A stretch of 64,000 bases of DNA from Sphagnum compactum (Eukaryota > Bryophyta > Sphagnopsida > Sphagnales). Where the stretch lies: positions 62,001 through 126,000 of the forward strand of contig OZ234498.1 in NCBI GenBank assembly GCA_965153455.1, in the 5' to 3' direction. Positions 1 to 12,500 of the stretch are shown here, one piece after another. The notes below the pieces were generated by a model. That model made no database searches. It worked only from the letters and a program-made list of their open reading frames with translations, and had not been told where the DNA came from. How positions within the stretch are numbered: the first letter of the stretch is position 1; each line of letters opens with the position of its first letter. Position numbers and translations under genes: made by a program.

Positions 1-2290
1 CATCTTTATTGAGTCTCAGGTTGCTGCCAGAATAATGCAAGAGAAATGCAGGATGCAGATTTTGTATAGCTGTTTGTGGACATTTTTTGTGGAGAGGTTA
101 TGGTATACTTGTCCATACTACATTTGTTTTTTCAAAAGCTCTAGCCTTCTGACTTCTGCTTCTAGAACCAACGCTAAGTTTGGTTCGAGTTCTGCCTCTA
201 GACTCAAGACTAAGTTTGGTTCGGGTTGTAGCTGCGGATCTTGTTTGGAACCCGGATTTGGATACCAGACTGCAGCTTGAATGAGGACCCTCGTGATGTT
301 TCGGATTGGCTAATGTATCATGAGTGCTTGTCAACATCTTTATTGAGTCTTCAGATTGCTGCGAGAATAATGCAAGAGAATTAATGCAGGGTGCAGATTT
401 TGTATAGTTGTTTGTGGACATTTTTTGTGGAGAGATTATGGTGTACTTTTTCCATACTACTTTTGTTTTTTCAAAAGCTTCGGCCTTTTACTTCTGTTTC
501 TAGAACCAACACTCAGTCTGGTTCGAGTTCTGCTTCTAGACTCAAGACTAAGTTCGGTTCGGGTTGCAGATGCGAATCTTGTTTGGAACCCAGATTCGGA
601 TATCAGACTGCAGCTCGAATGAGGACCTTAGTGATGTTTTGGATTGGCTAATGTATCATGAGTGCTTGTCAACATCTTTATAGAGTCTCAGGTTGCTGCC
701 AGAATAATGCAAGAGAAATACAGGATCCAGATTTTGTATAGCTGTTTGTGGACATTTTTTGTGGAGAGATTATGGTATACTTGTCCATACTACATTTGTT
801 TTTTCAAAAGCTCCGGCCTTTGACTTCTGCTTCTACCACTAACACTGAGTTTGGTTCGAGTTCTGCCTCTAGACTCAAGACTAAGTTGGGTTCGGGTTGT
901 AGCTGCGAATCTTGTTTTGAACCCGGATTTACATATCAGACTGCAGCTTGAATGAGGACCCTCGTGATGTTTCGGATTGGCTAGTGTATCATGAGTGCTT
1001 GTCAACATCTTTATTGAGTGTTCAGATTGCTGCCAGAATAATGCAAGAGAATTAATGCAGGATGGAGATTTTGTATAGTTGTTTGTGGACATTTTTTTGT
1101 GGAGAGATTATGGTGCCCTTTTTCCATACTACTTTTGTTTTTCGAAAAGCTCCGGCCTTTTACTTCTGCTTCTAGAACCAACACTCAGTCTGGTTCGAGT
1201 TCTGCTTCTAGACTCAAGACTAAGTTGGGTTCAGGTTGCAGCTGCGGATCTTGTTTGGAACCCAGATTCGGATATCAAATTGCAGCTTGAATGGGGACTC
1301 TACGGATGATTTGGATTCGCTAATGTATCATGAGTGCTTGTGAACATCTTTATTGAGTCTTCAGATTGCTGCCAGAATAATGCAAGAGAATTAATGTAGG
1401 ATGCAGATTTTGTAGAGATGTCTGTGGACATTTTTTGCGGAGAGATTATGGTATACTTGTCCGTACTACTTTTGTTTTTTCAAAAGCTCCGGCCTTTCAC
1501 TTCTGCTTCTAGAACCAACACTGAGTTTGGCTCAAGTTATGCTTCGAGACTCAAGAGTAAATTTGGTTCGGGTTGCAGCTGCGAATCTTGTTTCGAACCC
1601 GGATTCGGATATCAGACTGCAGCTCGAATGAGGACACTACTAATGTTTTGGATTCGCTGATGTATCATGAGTGCTTGTCAACATCTTTATCGAGTCTTCG
1701 GATTGCTGCCAGAATAATGCAAGAGAAATGCAGGGTGCAGATTTTGTAAAGCTGTTCGTGGACATTTTTTGTGAAGAGATTATGGTACACTTGTCCATAC
1801 TACATTTGTTTTTTCGAAAGCTCCGGCCTTTTTCCTTCTGCTTCTAGAACGAACATTAAGTTTTGTTCGAGTTCTACTTCTAAACGCAAGAATAAGTTTG
1901 GTTCGGGTTGCAGCTGCAGATCTTGTTTTCAACCCGGATTTGGATATCAGACTGCAGCTTGAATGGGGACTCTACGGATGATTTGGATTCGCTAATGCAT
2001 CATGAGTGCTTGTGAACATCTTTATTGAGTCTTCAGATTGCTGCCAGAATAATGCAGGAGAAATGCTGGATGAGGATTTTGTATAGCTATTTGTGGACAT
2101 TCTTTTTGGAGAGGTTATGGTATATTTGTCCATACTAGTTTTGTTTTTTCAAAAGCTCCGGCCTTTCACTTCTGCTTCTAGAACCAACACTGAGTTTGGC
2201 TCAAGTTATGCTTCGAGACTCAAGAGTAAATTTGGTTCGGGTTGTAGCTGCGGATCTTGTTTTGAACCCGGATTCGGATATCGGACTCGG
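1..2290. repeat. Tandem satellite array, ~337 bp unit, about 7 copies
   Basis: The landmark TGTATCATGAGTGCTTG (or a one-base variant) recurs near 313, 652, 987, 1324, 1662 and 1995, a spacing of 333-339 bp. Each unit carries the same blocks in order: an ATCTTTATTGAGTC block, a TGTTTGTGGACATTTT block, a CTAGAACCAACACT block and a GGATTCGGATATCAGACT block. The array is cut by the window start and breaks down after 2290, where the last unit runs into unrelated sequence. Short ORFs of 63-86 codons recur in each unit, but the period is not a multiple of three and the ORFs change frame, so I do not read them as genes. Confidence 0.92.
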
Positions 2291-3640
2291 AGAAGGTTGT
2301 TTGACTTCTCCCAGGGTTTACATTGATCTCATATCTTGGATATCATAATCGTATTGAAAGCACAACAGTTTCAGAAAGTCACCGTTTATCCTCCTCCAAC
2401 TTCGACCGAAGTTCTGGACACCTTGCTTTGGCAACACAAACAGAGATAGGTTTTGAGTATTCAGAGCATGCATAGTGTCTACATTTCAGCTGACTGCTTG
2501 TCTTTCTTGGAGTTTTCTTCTCGTGCTGCGAGCCTGGGAGGACGAGTTTCTCGGAATGGACGATGTGTTTTTCAGGACTTTTGTTCACAATAGTTGCAAC
2601 GAGATTTGTTTCTCAGTTATGAGTGAGTGTTTCGACTACTTTGGAGTGGTCGAGTGCTCTTTTCGTACAACAATTGCTGGGGGTTGGTGCAGGTCGTTGG
2701 GTTCGTTTATAACTCTGAGCTATGTGCATCATGTGGATTGTGCTCACATCAATTCCTCCGAGAAGGTTGACGACCCTTGTTCATGATCTGCAAGGTCATT
2801 TCTGCAACTACCGAGACAGCTGATAGAAGGACCGGTCTCAATTAGTCAACGGCCAGGAAGAAGATTTGAAACCTGTATGTTATATGAACTAGGAAAAATG
2901 TGGATTTCTGAAAGTACCCAATTGTGCATGGATATGGTGGGTAAGTCAACTTACGGGGAAGGCAGAGGTCACATTTGCAGAGCGTTTCACATCCGGTAAT
3001 CAGCAACAGGCCATGGCAGCACCGAGACCAATTCACCGAATAGCCCCTCACAGTTCGACGTATTTACCGGGTATGATAAAAATGATTACCATCATCGAAC
3101 ATGGGTTTGCATTTTTAGTGGTTTTGTATGGAGGCATCCCTTTCACCTTAAAGAGCCAAATCCCAGTGCATAAATTGTTGTTGTCGGTGCAAAAGGGGTT
3201 GATACATTCATAAGGCGAGAAGCATCAGAGCCTTTAATGTTGTGTTGCGGTCGTATTACTTATGGGAAATTTGAAGCTCATTGAGATGCGCCGTAGATTT
3301 CTGGTGTACAATTGTGAGTCCTAAATTCTGGTTCCATCTTGCTCTTGCGCAGGGTTTTCCACCGGGCGTTCATCGATACTGATCTTAGCATTTAATTTGG
3401 CGGCATACTACAACTAGGTGGGGATTACGGAAAGATAAAATATTTGACTTGTTTGCGGACCATTTTCTTAACTTTCAGGCACTATCTTATTCCCTTACTC
3501 GCGTTGATTTATCCTCTCTACCGACCAATTCACTCAGGGACAATCACCAAATGTTTTGTTTAGGAAGGCAATTTGTAGCTTTCCTTTCGAAGGTGGACGC
3601 TGATAGATAGTCCGAACATTCCTCTCCTCTGGCGTGCGCG
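2291..3640. other. Intergenic sequence, nothing recognised
   Basis: Mixed-composition sequence without the repeat families seen elsewhere. The longest ORF (2475-2786, 103 codons) is cysteine-rich and resembles no family I know. I see no RNA gene or element end. Confidence 0.5.
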
Positions 3641-3649
3641 GTCTGATGG

Positions 3650-3960
3650 GTGCACAGCTTGGTGGCGCTGGTGCTCATCCATATGTACATGTATGGATGG
3701 AACCTATACATGCGGAAGCATGCTCGCATGGACTACACCTTCGTCTTCGAGTTTTCCCGTGGTTCCGAGCTTCACTGTGAGGAAGCCCTCCTAGTCTGCA
3801 CAGCACTAACCACTGCGCTTATAGGAGCTATGGTGATGCATTTGAGCATCCGTTCAATGTTGTTTCATGCACAAGCATCCGCTGATGTTGACCTCATTCT
3901 TGTGGCACTTACGTCGGTCAGTTGCAAAATTGGATATCCTCACGTTCTGAAGAGCAAATT
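3650..3960 (+). pseudogene. PHO1-like phosphate exporter fragment (EXS domain exon)
   Basis: The reading frame gives LIHMYMYGWNLYM, then a stretch ending YTFVFEFSRGSEL, then LLVCTALTTALIGAMVMHL. This order and spacing match the first membrane segments of the EXS domain in PHO1/XPR1 phosphate exporters, where the usual pattern is a Tyr-Gly-x-Asn helix, an RIN(Y)xFIFE segment and a second helix. Plant PHO1 loads phosphate into xylem or apoplast and has an N-terminal SPX domain, which is absent here. The frame is closed upstream by a TGA at 3644 and homology fades after about 3960. It is an isolated internal exon, possibly with the acceptor GTGCACAG at 3650-3657. Seen: the motif order. Known: the family. 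Inferred: non-functional fragment. Confidence 0.7.
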
Positions 3961-4710
3961 TGGCTCGAAAGACTTCCAAACCAGATTTTGCTCTAGACCA
4001 GCCGAATGCAACGCATCTTGCCTCATCATCGTATGTATAGGACTTGGAAACACTTCCTCATGGGTCAATTCCGGGGCGTCCCACGGTTTCAATGAATCGC
4101 AATAGAGTTGCCACCCATGTTACGTCTATGGCAGTCGTTCGACGTTCGATTCATTCTCCTTCCTTGCACCCCCTTAGGAAGGTTTGCTCCTTGCGACTCA
4201 CACGCAATATTTTCACCAATTGATGGTCGGTCGGTCTAAATGACTAACGAATGGGTGACGTACTCTATGCTGACTGGTTCCTTCTGAACAAATTTTGTCG
4301 CATGATTGATTCGTGATGAAGCTCGTAAGCTGGCAAAGTCGGTGGATCTGGCAGTAAACCTAGGATAAATCAGAAATCATGTACTTGGGACGATGTTGAA
4401 TTCGTTACAGGCAACGGTATCCATATCGAGAGCGAAAGTCTTGATTACTAAGATAAGACATTTGTCTGAGTAGACAAAGTAGTCATCGGATCGATGTTTT
4501 GGAACTTCAATTCGTCGGCATGTTTCTTCGCATGTTCCTTAGATATCTGGAGCTTGCTGCAGAAGAAATGCAATGTTCTTTTTTATCGTGCAATGTTCTA
4601 CGCAGATGTTAAAACTTTGTGAGTTAGACCAAATTTCAATTTTGGACGAAGTGGTAGTTGGTGCGTGAACCATGTGGCTTGCAATCATGGGGAATTGCGG
4701 CGGAGGTTTG
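3961..4710. other. Intergenic, nothing recognised
   Basis: No ORF with family features. The 10-mer TATGTATAGG at 4032-4041 equals the end of the B-family terminal motif, just downstream of the PHO1-like fragment. Confidence 0.4.
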
Positions 4711-5130
4711 AACCAAGGTGTTCTAAACCGTCGCGGAGGCTCTAGGTGCCCGACGTTGCCTGCATGAAGTTTTGTAATTCCATAACATGAGTCGTGCTTC
4801 TGTTCGACCGGGTTTTAGGGTGCGCCTTGTGAATTGGGTCAGTGGAAACATTCTCCGACGGATAGCACTGTTTATGGATGATGTAACCATCGGTATTGAT
4901 TATCGTTCGTTAAACCTGAGATACGGACACAAAGTTTTTCCCTACATGTTGTTGCGATGTCATATGTCTTGCAACCCACGGTGCGCCCTGGGCAATTTAC
5001 GGATGCTTTTGCTGCGATGTGCCCATAACATGTTTACGACGCCATAAGTTCCACGGTGAATACGACATAGACTTACTGTGGAACGTCCTATTTGCAATTG
5101 TGTCGTTTAAACCCTAATACAATACATCTT
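4710..5130. repeat. Dispersed repeat, CpG-rich copy (partner at 50410-50800)
   Basis: Blocks such as TGAAGTTTTGTAATTCCATA and TGCGCCTTGTGAATTGGGTC occur here and, in the same order, at 50483-50800. The copy here keeps many CG dinucleotides that are TG or CA in the partner. ORF 4787-5047 is open only in this copy, so I do not call it a gene. Confidence 0.8.
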
Positions 5131-5750
5131 GTTAGTAGACAGCTGCAATCTGCATTGCGCAACGGTGATCAATCGAGTGCAACATGATTCGTCGAAGAAA
5201 CAAACATGCAGTCGTGTCTAAAATGAATGAAGGTTGCGTACCCTGGGAAACTTAAAATCCTAGGGATAATCTGTGAAACTTGGCTGAGTCTGATGGAGAG
5301 AGGATCAAACCGATGACCCCGAGTCATTCCTCGCAAACTGAATGTGACTGGCATTGACTCGAACTACTTCTCGTTGCTTATCTCCGTTGATGTTTGTTTG
5401 GGCAGTCCGGTGGCTGAACTCTTGGGCTCGCATAACACCGAGGAAGAAGTAGCCCACTACCGAAATCATGCACGAGTTCCTTGGGCTCTTTACCTTGGGC
5501 TCGATCCATCGAGTTTTGTTTTTCCTTTCTTATCGTCTTTGTTCTCGTCGCACCCCTGGCTTAGTACAGCCGGAACCCTGGCTGCTTCAAGTCGTATTCT
5601 CGGCCTTCCTATCGTGTGTGCTGTGATCGTTGCGGCGGGCATGAACCTTGCAAGCCTGCGTTCAAATCTGCGGAGAGATAAAAACAACGATCAAAAAACA
5701 CTTACGCTTCATAAATTATTTCTTGTTTTGTGGTTATTATTGAAGAACAA
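5131..5750. other. Intergenic, nothing recognised
   Basis: ORF 5344-5766 (140 codons) has hydrophobic stretches but no recognisable domain and runs into the start of the A element. I treat it as chance. Confidence 0.4.
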
Positions 5751-6571
5751 GGCTATTCGAAAATAAAACAAAATAGCCTAAGAAATTGAAAAATGAAAAA
5801 TAAATAAATAAATAAAAAGGAAAAAAAGAATCATCAGAAAAAATATTAGTAATCTTTTTCGTTCTGTGGAAATGAAATTTCACTTTCTAATTATTATTTA
5901 GAAAACCTTTTTGAAAAAAAATTGAAAAAGAAAAGGAATGCAAAAAACACAAAGAAACCCTAAGATCGAAACAAAAAAAAAAAAAAGAAATGGGGATCTT
6001 ATATTCTTATATAGTAAACGACGTCGTGGACGAGATGAAGCTTTCCATCCATCCGTCCGTTGCGTCATCCATCTTCTCATCTGCCCGTCATCCATCCAAA
6101 CACAACAAATATATATCTTAAAAAGGGACCTTAAATGTACCCATATCCCCGTCCTCCTTCCACCCTGAACCCATATATCTAGGGGTACCCATTTCCCCCC
6201 TCCCCCTCAACAGTAAAAAAAAAAATTAAAAAAATGCATCAAGGTGCACCCCTAAACCCCCCCCCCCCCGCACAATCAACCCAATATAAACCCTGCCCCT
6301 TCTCCACAGTAAAAAGTAATTTCCTAAAACTTACGAGTAGTAAAAAAAATAACATAAAGTAACAAAACTTACCCCTTTCACCAGTAAAAAGTAACTTACA
6401 AAACTTACGACCAGTAAAAAAAATAACTAAAAGTAACTAAAAGTGAAAAAAGTCAACAAAAACAGCCCGACATCGCGCGAAAACAGCCCGGCACTCCCGT
6501 GTATTTTCTCTGGTCAAACAGCCCCCAGCCCCCGGCATTACACTCGTAATGCTCCGATTACTAAGATAGAT
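5751..6571 (+). mobile_element. Family A element, copy 1 (non-autonomous)
   Basis: The segment from GGCTATTCGAAAATAAAAC to CCGATTACTAAGATAG is repeated at 27276-28091, and its second half is present inverted at 9275-9722. It starts with a short inverted pair (GGCTATT...AATAGCC). It then contains the block AAATGTACCCAT, C- and A-runs, and CAGTAAAAAGTAA modules. Its last ~35 bases hold a perfect 7 bp hairpin, GCATTAC (6535-6541) and GTAATGC (6546-6552). There is no coding capacity. The class is uncertain: a hairpin close to one end recalls Helitrons, but I cannot show insertion junctions. Confidence 0.7.
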
Positions 6572-8110
6572 CCAAAATATCTAGGTTCATTCCATGATGT
6601 CACCATCATGTGTGAGTTTGTTTTGTACATAAGAACTAGCATCAATTCTTTGTACACATAGATGAGTACTTTGAATACTTGTTGGGTGACCCAAGTTATT
6701 TGGGGGGGGGAGATGTTGTTATGTGTCAACTTGGGAGGCATGACCTTGCTCCTAGGCATGATTAAGATGTAGTCACATTGGGAAATATATTAAGGTCATT
6801 AGTTGTAGTTTTGATGCAAAGTCCAAATGGTGGTGATCTCCATTGTGGTAGTCTTCATGTTCATTGAATATTGAGATTATGGTAATTCTTACTTTCCATG
6901 TTCATTTTATGTTCATTCATTGTGATTCCATTGCAAAATTTGTAACTTGTGAAGTGCAGTAAGTTGTCACATGTATTGTCGTTGTGGTTGTATAAGTGCA
7001 TGGTTTTGTGAAGCAAATGTAAGAATTTCTTATTGTTCATGGGACGAATCATAGCCTTTTCCCTTTGGAAAGAGTTTTCCTTTCCTCACAAGGAATTGGT
7101 AGAGTTTTTTTCAACACTTGTGCATATGTTATTGTTAAATTTAAAAATGTTTCATTGATTGTATATGGCGAGGTGAATTTGGTTTTGGCCTCAAATTCTA
7201 CCATAATCACTATAATATTAGGCAAATAAGATCAAAAGCACCTTCAATTAGTTCACAAGGCCAAGACCATCAAAATGAACTTTCAAATGAATTTAAACAT
7301 ATTCCAAAATCACCATTCCTTTTTTAAAATTCTTATTCTTGTTTGTGATCAAGCCTTATTCAATAAATCTTTTGTAATTTATAATAACCATTCATTGTCA
7401 TTTCTTGCTATATTCCAATAATTTAAAATGTATTGTGTTGATCTTACGTTTCAAGTTGTGCATGTTGGTAGAAGCAATCAAGACATTTCAATGTAAATGT
7501 CATTTGTACATATCTTTTGATGTTCATTATCACTTCTACCAGTGTTAAACTTCTTCTTGAGAAAAATTATAATAATTATGATTTTTGAACTTAAGGCTAT
7601 TGCCAAACACCTTGGATTATATTACCAAAATATTTGCAAGGAGATATGAAAAATGTCCCAAGAGTTTTCTATTAAATGTATGATCATTGAAACAAATGAT
7701 AATGTTCAGAATTGATTTTTGAAAGGTTTTTAGATTGAAGCAATTTCAAGTATATCACCATTCAGTTTTCATGATACCAAGGCAAAGGTGTAATTTTCAA
7801 ACATTTAAGAACATCAAGGCTCAAATATTACTTTTCTTTGAGTCCCACATGACACATCATGGGCTACAACACTTAATAGACCATGTAAGTAACTTGAACA
7901 AATTTTCCATCAATATCTACTAATCAAGTTTACAACAAGTACATGTGCCTTGAAATTTTGAAAAAAAAAATTATTTTCTTCATTTCAAATTAAGTTTATT
8001 CTTCATTGCATGTTTTTACTTCATTTCAACATTCAAATCAACTCCCCATTCCAAAATGTTGATTCAAATTTAAATATCAATATTCCATTTTCCCTTACAT
8101 CATTTCACAA
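6572..8110. other. AT-rich, CpG-poor decayed sequence
   Basis: Very few CG dinucleotides and no sustained ORF. It lies immediately upstream of the gag remnant and may be the decayed 5' part of the same retrotransposon, but I see no LTR or primer-binding site. Confidence 0.4.
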
Positions 8111-8126
8111 AATTGATTCATTGATG

Positions 8127-8330
8127 AATTCCAAGGCTCGGGGTTCAAGCCAAAAGGGAATTTTGTGAAGAAGGGGGCTCCTTCCAAAGGGAGCCAACCC
8201 AAGGGAGATTTTGGAGCAAAACCCAAGGGAGCATGTTTCAATTGCAACGAAGTGGGGCACTACTCCAAAGATTATCCCAAGTCCAAGTCGGGAGTGGGGA
8301 GCTCTAAGCTACTTGCTCTCAATGCCATTC
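8127..8330 (+). pseudogene. LTR-retrotransposon gag zinc-knuckle remnant
   Basis: The frame contains a lysine/glycine-rich stretch followed by CFNCNEVGHYSKDYPK. This is the CCHC zinc knuckle (C-x2-C-x4-H-x4-C) of plant Ty3/gypsy or copia gag proteins, except that the final cysteine is replaced by tyrosine, so the knuckle could not bind zinc normally. The downstream LLALNAI segment is typical of the gag/protease junction. The frame then enters a minisatellite and ends. No protease, reverse transcriptase or integrase follows. It is a short, broken piece of a mobile element. Confidence 0.75.
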
Positions 8331-8334
8331 TAGC

Positions 8335-8530
8335 CCAACATAATTCCATATTTTCGGCAAAACTTCACATAATTCCATATTTTTGGCAAAACTTCAAATA
8401 TTTCCATATTTTTGGCAAACATTGGCATAACTAAAACACAACTTTATATTTTTGGCAAAACTTCACATAATTACATAAATTTGGCAAAACTTGATATAAC
8501 TACATATTTTTGACAAAACTAAATCATAGC
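8335..8530. repeat. Minisatellite, ~30 bp unit
   Basis: The phrase CCATATTTTTGGCAAAACTT, with variants, is repeated about six times, alternating with CATAATT. Confidence 0.85.
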
Positions 8531-8562
8531 CCAAGAACTTTGGGAAAATAAAAATTAAGGTG

Positions 8563-9204
8563 CATTCCATAGTAACCCGAAACACTTTATGTGTAATCTT
8601 CATCTCCACAATGGCATTGGCTATGCACTTTCTTGGGTTTTTGGTATCCCCAAGCAACTTTATGAACTGCACTGTCCAAACTTTGAAATTCTGTGACACG
8701 ACAGGAAAAGTCAACCAGGGATTGGAAAGTCAAACCCTCCCATATCTTCCAAATGGTGATAGTGTAGGGGAATTTTTTTACATCATTGGATTCAGAACAC
8801 TTGAAAATGGGGGGGTACGTCACCTCCAAATATTAAAAAAAAAACCGCAATTAGGTCAAAATGCCCATCAAACACAAAAACCCCAAATCTCATATATCTT
8901 GAAAACCTGACACTTTTAAGCAAAAATAACTCCACCATTAGCTTTAAAACACATGAAAATGGGGGGGTAGGTCACTTCAAAACTTTCAACATGTATCATA
9001 ATTAACCCTTTATGCCCACATCTATCAGCCCCCCCTGAAATTTCACACCCCCCGTATCTTTCAAATGGTGATAGTGTAGGGGAATTTTATTGCACCATTG
9101 GATTCAGAGCCCTCAAAAATGGGGGGGTAGGTCACCTCAAAACCCCAAAAAAAAAATTCAATTTTGGTGGGGACACACATTAAACCCTAAACCCTAAACC
9201 CTAA
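8563..9204 (+). repeat. Family D block, copy 1, ending in telomere-type repeats
   Basis: Starts with ATTCCATAGTAACCC, includes AATGGCATTGGCTATGCACT, then three ~155 bp subunits each ending in AAAATGGGGGGGTAGGTCAC or a close variant (near 8810, 8959, 9122). It ends with about 3.5 copies of the plant telomere unit (9181-9204). The same architecture recurs at 14841, 17255, 17838 and, diverged, 29520. Confidence 0.85.
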
Positions 9205-9274
9205 GAAAGTGCATAGCCAATGCCATTGTGGAGATGAAGATTCCACATCAAGTGTTTAGGGTTACTATGGAATC
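9205..9274 (-). repeat. Inverted 5' end of family D
   Basis: Reverse complement of the first ~70 bases of the D block at 14841. It sits directly against the telomere repeats of copy 1, so two D pieces meet tail to head in opposite orientation. Confidence 0.8.
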
Positions 9275-9722
9275 CTATCTTAGTAATCGGAGCATTACGA
9301 GTGTAATGCCGTGGGCTGTGGGCTGTTTGACTGGAGAAAATAGAAAGGAGTGCCGGGCTTTTTCCGTGCAGTGCCGGGCTCTTTTTGTTGACTTTTTTCA
9401 CTTTTAGTTACTTTTAGTTACTTTTTTTATTGCTCGTAAGTTTTGTAAATTACTTTTTACTGCTGAGAGGGGTAATGTTTGTTACTTTTTTGTTACTTTT
9501 TTTACTGTTCGTAAGTTTTAGGAAATTACTTTTTACTGTGGAGAAGGGCCAGGGTTTATATTGGGTTGATTGTGCGAGGGGGGGGGTTTAGGGGTGCACC
9601 TTGATGCATTTTTTTAATTTTTTTTTATTGTTGAGGGGGAGGGGGGAAATGGGTACATTTTTTCCCCTAGATATATGGGTTTAGGGTGGAAGGAGGACGG
9701 GGAAATGGGTACATTTAGGGTC
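9275..9722 (-). mobile_element. Family A element, copy 2 (3' half, inverted)
   Basis: Begins CTATCTTAGTAATCGGAG, the reverse complement of the A end, with the same hairpin at 9292-9309. It ends at GGGTACATTTAGGGTCCC, the reverse of the internal block at ~6137. The AT-rich left half of copy 1 is missing. Confidence 0.75.
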
Positions 9723-9985
9723 CCTATACATATGATCTGAGCATTACGCCCGTAAGTTCGCAAGCTGGAGGCTGTTTGACCACCAAAAACATAGTGTAAT
9801 GCCAGGCTTTTTTACTGTAATGCCAAGTTTTTTTTTTGACTTTTTTCACTTTTTGTTACTTTTTGTTATTTTTTTTACTGCTTGTAACTTTTGTAAATTA
9901 CTTTTTACTATTGAAGGTTCATTGTTTGTTATTTTTATTTACTTTTTTACTGCTTGCAACTTTCATAAATTACTGGGAATGGTAC
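9723..9985 (-). mobile_element. Family B element, partial, inverted
   Basis: Starts with CCTATACATATGATC, the reverse complement of the B end motif, then GAGCATTACGCCCGTAAG and CAGTAAAAAGTAA-type modules. It is truncated near 9985, where it abuts the LRR pseudogene on the side where its kinase domain should lie. Confidence 0.7.
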
Positions 9986-10052
9986 CTCACAGTTGATTTC
10001 TTCGCAGATTGAGAACTTGAAGCTTGTAACAAAGAGAGAGATTTCCGGGAAT

Positions 10053-11375
10053 CTATCCGGTCGGATTATTCAGAGCCCCTGACAAAACATTCGATTTGGA
10101 AAGTCGTCCGAACTCCGCAGGAACAGATCCGGACGACTGGTTTCTGTCCGAGGAGACGTACGTCGGATTGACCGTATCTCCGATGCCTGTGGGGATGGAA
10201 CCTGAGAACTGATTGGAAGAGAGGGAGGGAATCTGAAGAGCCGTGAGTTGTGTCCGGTTCCATGGAATAGATTGGTTGAGGCTGTTCCCGTGCAGGTCTA
10301 GGATTTGCAACATCTTCCAACTGAAAATGGATGGAGGAATGCTACCGGAGAGAAGATTTTGCGAGAAATTCGAGTTCTCCAGGTACACCATCTGGGTGTC
10401 GAATGTGGATGGATTGGGACCGGAGAAAGAGTTTCCACCCGTTGAAACTTCCGGTGAGGAAACCACGTTGCCGAGCTGCTCTGGCAGGGACCCGTTGAGT
10501 TGATTGTTGTCCCGTTGCAAGATTTGAAGCTCCGCAAGATTGTTGAAGTTCAATTTTATGGCACCTAAGAAACCGTTGCCTCCCGGGCCTAAGGTTTGAA
10601 GCTTACTGCAATTGCTGAGGTTTCATGGAATTGTGCCAGAGAGCTATTTCTGGTTCCACGTTAAGTCCTGAAGATTCGACGAGCCCCTTAGCTCTGATGG
10701 CAACTCTCCGGTGAGGAAGTTTTGTTGGAGTGCTACGGTTGTGAGAACAGAACGATTTCCCACGCCTGGTGGAATGGTACCTGTGACGAGATTCCTCGAC
10801 CGATCGAGGATGCGCAGTCTTTTGAGATTACCGATCTGAACTAGTATGCTTCCTGTGAGACTCTTAGATGCCAGATGTAGAACCTCCGGCTGCTGCAGAG
10901 CTCCTGATCCGGTGACGATCTCGGCTGGAATGGGATCGGAGAAATCGTTCTCTTACCCGTAGAGAGCTCGCAGTTCTGAGCAGTTAGCGAGCGATGGCGG
11001 AATAGTACCGCTCTAATGATTTCCTCGAAGTCTTAGGATCTGAAGTTGTCCCAGATTCCCCACTGCCTCTGAAAGGTATCCTCGCAATTCAGCTCCGTGC
11101 AGATGAATCGCTGACACGCGTGACTGTTAATCGACATCGGTGCATGTGACACCTCTCCGGCTGCTGTAAAAACTGCTCGCATTCGCCACCGTTGCTGTCG
11201 TCGTCGTCGTCAAACTGCTCAATACGCCATGAGAATTGTTCGATGCAGCACGAATCTCCGACGAAGCTGCAATGCCTGTCTGTGTATTCTGTTGCTGTGC
11301 TTCTTGTGCTCCTCCCACGCTCGGGAAGACTAGCAGGTTGCTCACTAGAACAAACGCTAGTAGTATTATTAGCAC
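10053..11375 (-). pseudogene. LRR receptor-kinase ectodomain pseudogene
   Basis: Read on the minus strand from 11375. A hydrophobic signal-like start (LIILLAFVLVSNLLVF) is followed by a low-complexity Ser/Thr region and RRGVTCTDVD, the plant LRRNT_2 cap with its W/R-GVxC signature. Repeats of the plant-specific type follow, for example LGQLQILRLRGN, LLSGSIPPSIF and NQFSGSIPTGIG, where LSGSIP is the hallmark of plant extracellular LRRs. The frame is broken several times; for example a stop follows CTDVD, and two more frames are needed between 11100 and 10560. The chain ends near 10053 without a transmembrane or kinase domain. Family known: cell-surface receptor kinases or receptor-like proteins. 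Inferred: truncated, dead copy. Confidence 0.8.
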
Positions 11376-12500
11376 CCGGAGATTGCTGCTCGCCGCCTCC
11401 GTAGCAGCCAGACACTTTCAGCTCTTCTTTTGTTTTTCCCTTCTGATCTCGTGTGCGTTACCTCGGCCTGTCTGTGTCTGTCTTTCCTTGCAAGTTCCTG
11501 TTTGTGCAGCTTCTTCTCCTTCTACTACTCCTCCTAGTGTAAATATGCTTGAAACCAGCTTCTGGCAAGTCCTGTAAATCCTCCTCACATCCTCGCTGAT
11601 CAGTGTTCTTCCGCTCGCTTGTCGATCGTCGACAACATGCTTCAAGATCATGTAATTTAAAATTAAGCGAATGCTCCTGCTGCAATCATTCTTGAAGATG
11701 ATGAACTCGTGCAACTCAAAATTGGCAAACAATAAGTGTTCGCAGAGTTCTCCTACTGTAATTGCTTCTTGCAATTTGCACCTAGTGTCAAATCCTGCGC
11801 TGGACTACTGACTGCTGTTGCAAACCTGTAGAGAGAAATAAAACATTCCGACGACAACCCGCTCCAAAGCAACTCCAACACAAATGGGTGGAGCTTAATC
11901 TGCGCAAGCAGCGTCAATGATTCCTTCTGGACGTATCAAACTCTGCAGGCGATGTCAGGATCCGACGACAGGAACTCCGGATTCGAGGATTACTGGCATT
12001 CTGCTTGCATATTCCCAGATTCATCCTTCTCTTTCTCCAGTGAAAATCTTTAATCCGATGCACTACTACTGCATGCTGTTCCGATGTGGGAACAAGATTC
12101 TGAGAAGAAGCAATCCTACACATAATTTCCAGGTTCTCCATTTACCCGAGTCTCTCACGACCGACAGCTGCAAAATTGATCGTGGACGGTGCACTGTCAA
12201 ACTACAAACATTGTTCAACAAACAAAGAAATTTGTTTTTCCCTACTTGCAGCGAGCTTCCTCCTCCTCCTCCTCTTCCTCTTCCATAAACATATTCTCTT
12301 CTTCATCACCTGAATTCTCTAGCTAGTTTGCAACTACGTTGCCGCTAGACAGCCGCACTCTCTCCTCCTCCCTTCTCTGGATCCAAAAAAAAATCATAAA
12401 TCTCAGACAGATTCAAACACTGAAAACAAACAAACTTCTCGGTGAAAGGAAGTGAAGTTTCAGCACCACGACCTCCGGATTCTCATGACAGGCCGAAGTG
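11376..12500. other. Upstream region of the LRR pseudogene
   Basis: Mixed sequence with a CT-rich leader-like stretch and a (TCC)n run at 12257-12285. A minus-strand ORF at 11418-11774 has no recognisable domain. It may be the former promoter and 5' leader of the LRR gene. Confidence 0.35.

Noticed and set aside
160-210. tRNA T-arm-like GGTTCGAGTTC in the 337 bp satellite
   Set aside because: No acceptor stem, D-arm or anticodon arm can be formed around it, and it recurs only as part of the satellite.
11418-11774. 118-codon ORF upstream of the LRR pseudogene
   Set aside because: No domain, overlaps another frame, and lies where a 5' leader is expected.
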